From Bacteroidota bacterium (lineage in GTDB: Bacteria; Bacteroidota; Bacteroidia; Bacteroidales; WCHB1-69): a stretch of 33,466 nucleotides of DNA. The notes beneath the pieces are model-generated. The model had not been told where the DNA came from, did not search any database, and worked only from the letters and a program-made list of their open reading frames with translations. Of this stretch, positions 31,170 to 33,466 are shown piece after piece; the stretch's first letter is position 1; each line of letters begins with the position of its first letter. Location of the stretch: contig JAKIZI010000016.1 of the NCBI GenBank assembly GCA_022708105.1, forward strand, positions 1 to 33,466, read 5' to 3'. Both the position numbers and the translations under genes were made by a program.

Positions 31170-33466
31170 ATGAAAAAAACTAGTGCTTTTTTGTGTATTT
31201 TATTATTCGTAATTTCCGGACTTTTCTCCCAAAATATCAGCATTTGGGATGGCACCGATTCTACCGCTTGGACTCAAGGTAGTGGAGCACAATCAGACCC
31301 TTACTTGATTGAAACGGCATCACAATTGGCTTATTTGGCTGCGAGTGTCAATTCGGGAAATCCCTACATTGGAATATATTTTAAATTAACGACCGATATT
31401 GATTTGAACGGTTATGATTGGCCAATTATCGGGAACTCCAATATAAATTCATTTCAAGGTTTTTTTGACGGAAACAATCATTCAATCAACGATTTGCGAA
31501 TAACACTCACGGGAAATACGCCTCTCTATGTGGGATTATTCGGATATTTGAATAATGCTTCCGTGAAAAAACTTAATATCATCGGAGACGGAGATATCAA
31601 TCTGATTACCAACAACACCAACACTTATTATATCGGCAGCATTGCCGGATACAGTAACGCAAGCAGCATTGATAGTTGTATCAGTTCCACCATAATCACC
31701 CTTTCTCGCACTGCCACGACAAGCACCACTTATAGCACTTATGTGGGAGGATTGGTCGGATATGCATCTTCCGTGTTGGCTACCATCAATCATTCCTTAT
31801 ATCAAGGCACCTTAAACTATAATTTTGATTTGAATTATTCAAACACCTCTTCTTACACTTGGTATCATTACATTGGAGGAGTTGTTGGCTATCTCACGAC
31901 AGGTGCGTCCGTGGAAAATTCAGGTCACGTCAATCCGCTGAACATTGTCAGCAATATTCAGGGCTATTACAAAAATTCGTATGTATATGCCGGCGGAATT
32001 GCAGGATATATGAATGGGGCTTCGTCCACGCCCATCATCATCAGACGTTCCTACAATCGAGGAGATATCAATTTTACTTTACGAACCAACCACATCTATA
32101 GCTCTTCGAACTACAACATGAGTTCTGTCGCCTATACGGGGGGAATTGCAGGATACAGCAGTGCCTACAACACCATTAGCGATTGTTACAACCGCACCGC
32201 ATTAACCCCTGTTTTATATGCCCAATCCTCCTACTCTTCCGCTTATGCAACATCTACGGCTTATGTTGGGGGAATCTTAGGATATATGGCAAGTACAACC
32301 TCTTTTACATTTGCCAATTGTTACAACACTGCCTATATTCCAGCTACATGTACCACAAGCGGGAATGCCACTTCGAGTTACTACAGTGATGCTCTTTTCT
32401 ACGGTGGCAGTACTTTTGCGGCTACCAACTGCTACCATTTAACCAATTGTTGTTCCAATAATGCCCACTATTCCATTGCAAAAACACGCAGTGAATTACG
32501 CACGCTCCAGATGGTGCATAGTCTGAATGTCGGCACCCCCGGCTCAGGGATATGGAGATCCGACAATATTCCTACTATCAATAACGGATATCCAATTTTC
32601 CATGCAGCTCCTTACGGATTCGGGCTCCGCACATTAGCAGCCACCGACATCACCGGAAGTTCCGTCTCTTTAAATGCATTTGTAGACACCAATTTTATGG
32701 ACCTCGGCTCGTTGGATGATATCGGGTTCGAATATGCGTTAGTCGGAAACCCTGTTTACACTTCTGTTTCTTGTACTCCGGGTGCCAATCCGACGCTTTC
32801 GCTTGGACAACTAACACCTTGTAGCAGTTATGTATTCCGTGCATATCTTATTTCCGGAGGACAATATTTATATGGCGATACGCTTGGGTTCACCTTGTTG
32901 TGTCACAACTTGGCTCAAATTGACACCACTATTTGCCACGGAGCACCGTTTCATTTTAACGGACAGACCTACTTACAGGACGGCACCTACTATCAAATTG
33001 TAAACAACACCACTTACACCCTGAATATTCACTATTATCCGTCACGCGAAAACATCATCACCACTTCGATTTTACAAGGAGAGGATTATTATGTAAACGG
33101 AATTGCCTACAACACTTCAGGAACCTATACCCTACGCTTTGACACCGACCAACACGGCTGTGATAGTATGGTAATTTTAACCTTATTTGTTACCCCGACA
33201 CAAGTTAGTCAATGGGATGGCGGAGCACAACCGTGGGTATTCGGAGACGGAACATCTGCCAACCCCTACCGTATTGAAAATGCAGGACAACTAGCCTATA
33301 TGTCGAATGAAATCAACAGCAACTCCAATGCATATAACGGAGCTTATTTCGAGTTGGTCAGCGATATTGATCTCAACGGATTTCAGTGGATTGGTATCGG
33401 ACACAATATTTCCAATCCTTTCCAAGGACATTTTGACGGAAACGACCACACCATCAACGGCCTCAA
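31170..33466 (+). CDS. Large GLUG-repeat surface protein, partial (runs off the window)
   Basis: The frame is open from the ATG at 31170 to the window end, 765 codons without a stop. A signal peptide (about 1-21, VISGLFSQ) is followed by a module starting ISIWDGTDSTAW with NPYIGIYFKLTTDIDLNGYDW and FQGFFDGNNHSINDL. GLUG motifs follow (YVGGLVGYA near residue 191, YIGGVVGYL, YAGGIAGYM, YTGGIAGYS, YVGGILGYM), predicting a beta-helix. Residues about 480-680 are beta modules with TPCSSYVFRAYLISGG and HGCDSMVILTLFV. The opening module recurs from about residue 681 (SQWDGGAQPWVFGDG, FELVSDIDLNGFQW, FQGHFDGNDHTINGL). It is probably a secreted or surface adhesin; a T9SS domain, if present, lies beyond the window. 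Confidence 0.85.
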   Translation, partial: MKKTSAFLCILLFVISGLFSQNISIWDGTDSTAWTQGSGAQSDPYLIETASQLAYLAASVNSGNPYIGIYFKLTTDIDLNGYDWPIIGNSNINSFQGFFDGNNHSINDLRITLTGNTPLYVGLFGYLNNASVKKLNIIGDGDINLITNNTNTYYIGSIAGYSNASSIDSCISSTIITLSRTATTSTTYSTYVGGLVGYASSVLATINHSLYQGTLNYNFDLNYSNTSSYTWYHYIGGVVGYLTTGASVENSGHVNPLNIVSNIQGYYKNSYVYAGGIAGYMNGASSTPIIIRRSYNRGDINFTLRTNHIYSSSNYNMSSVAYTGGIAGYSSAYNTISDCYNRTALTPVLYAQSSYSSAYATSTAYVGGILGYMASTTSFTFANCYNTAYIPATCTTSGNATSSYYSDALFYGGSTFAATNCYHLTNCCSNNAHYSIAKTRSELRTLQMVHSLNVGTPGSGIWRSDNIPTINNGYPIFHAAPYGFGLRTLAATDITGSSVSLNAFVDTNFMDLGSLDDIGFEYALVGNPVYTSVSCTPGANPTLSLGQLTPCSSYVFRAYLISGGQYLYGDTLGFTLLCHNLAQIDTTICHGAPFHFNGQTYLQDGTYYQIVNNTTYTLNIHYYPSRENIITTSILQGEDYYVNGIAYNTSGTYTLRFDTDQHGCDSMVILTLFVTPTQVSQWDGGAQPWVFGDGTSANPYRIENAGQLAYMSNEINSNSNAYNGAYFELVSDIDLNGFQWIGIGHNISNPFQGHFDGNDHTINGL

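Overview
The window is AT-rich bacterial DNA from a member of the Bacteroidota, most likely an anaerobic Bacteroidales-type organism. The evidence is a type IX secretion (T9SS) C-terminal domain, a TonB receptor with an N-terminal carboxypeptidase-regulatory-like domain, a lipoprotein form of the TamA barrel (TamL), FISUMP and GLUG surface proteins, and many Bacteroidota-type -7 boxes (TAnnTTTG) just upstream of genes. A HydE homologue with a full second cysteine cluster suggests an anaerobe with an [FeFe]-hydrogenase encoded elsewhere. The species cannot be named from the sequence.

Layout. 1-321: non-coding, with a GC-rich repeat remnant and a terminator. 322-5756 (minus): M16 zinc peptidase, ECF sigma factor with a four-helix membrane partner, and an Old Yellow Enzyme-type oxidoreductase. 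6014-7856 (plus): an IspD/TarI-type cytidylyltransferase followed by a DegT-type aminotransferase, a pair that fits nucleotide-sugar or surface-glycan synthesis. 7857-8437: a composite repeat with 33-bp direct repeats, inner inverted arms and a small, probably degenerate ORF. 8438-11879 (minus): a TonB-dependent receptor and a T9SS-exported PCMD-like protein. 12028-18800 (minus): housekeeping genes, namely holA, a RecD-like helicase, TamL, LolA and DprA. 18999-20039 (plus): HydE.

20067-23930 is a compact acyl-processing locus. A minus-strand operon encodes a hot-dog dehydratase-like protein, a 4HBT thioesterase, a complete ketosynthase and a short ketosynthase-like protein without the nucleophile. 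A BtrH_N-type protein is divergent on the plus strand. The set resembles parts of aryl-polyene/flexirubin/resorcinol clusters, but no carrier protein, ligase or ammonia-lyase is present in the window. 24139-26100 encodes a FISUMP surface protein with eight exact 11-residue repeats that predict a right-handed coiled-coil stalk. 26101-26484 holds another dispersed-repeat copy, followed by tRNA-Pro(CGG).

26631-30887 (minus) is a four-gene operon: Gfo/Idh/MocA oxidoreductase, lipoprotein, polyprenyl-phosphate glycosylphosphotransferase and patatin. It fits initiation of an exported glycan. From 31170 a very large GLUG-repeat surface protein runs off the window end.

The most unusual signals are the acyl mini-cluster with its nucleophile-less ketosynthase partner, the hendecad stalk, and a family of GC-rich/'ccgcaaagacgc' dispersed repeats with copies or fragments at 1-100, 7881-8366, 26216-26415 and 30953-31003. 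All functional statements are by motif recognition and general family knowledge; no database search was run.
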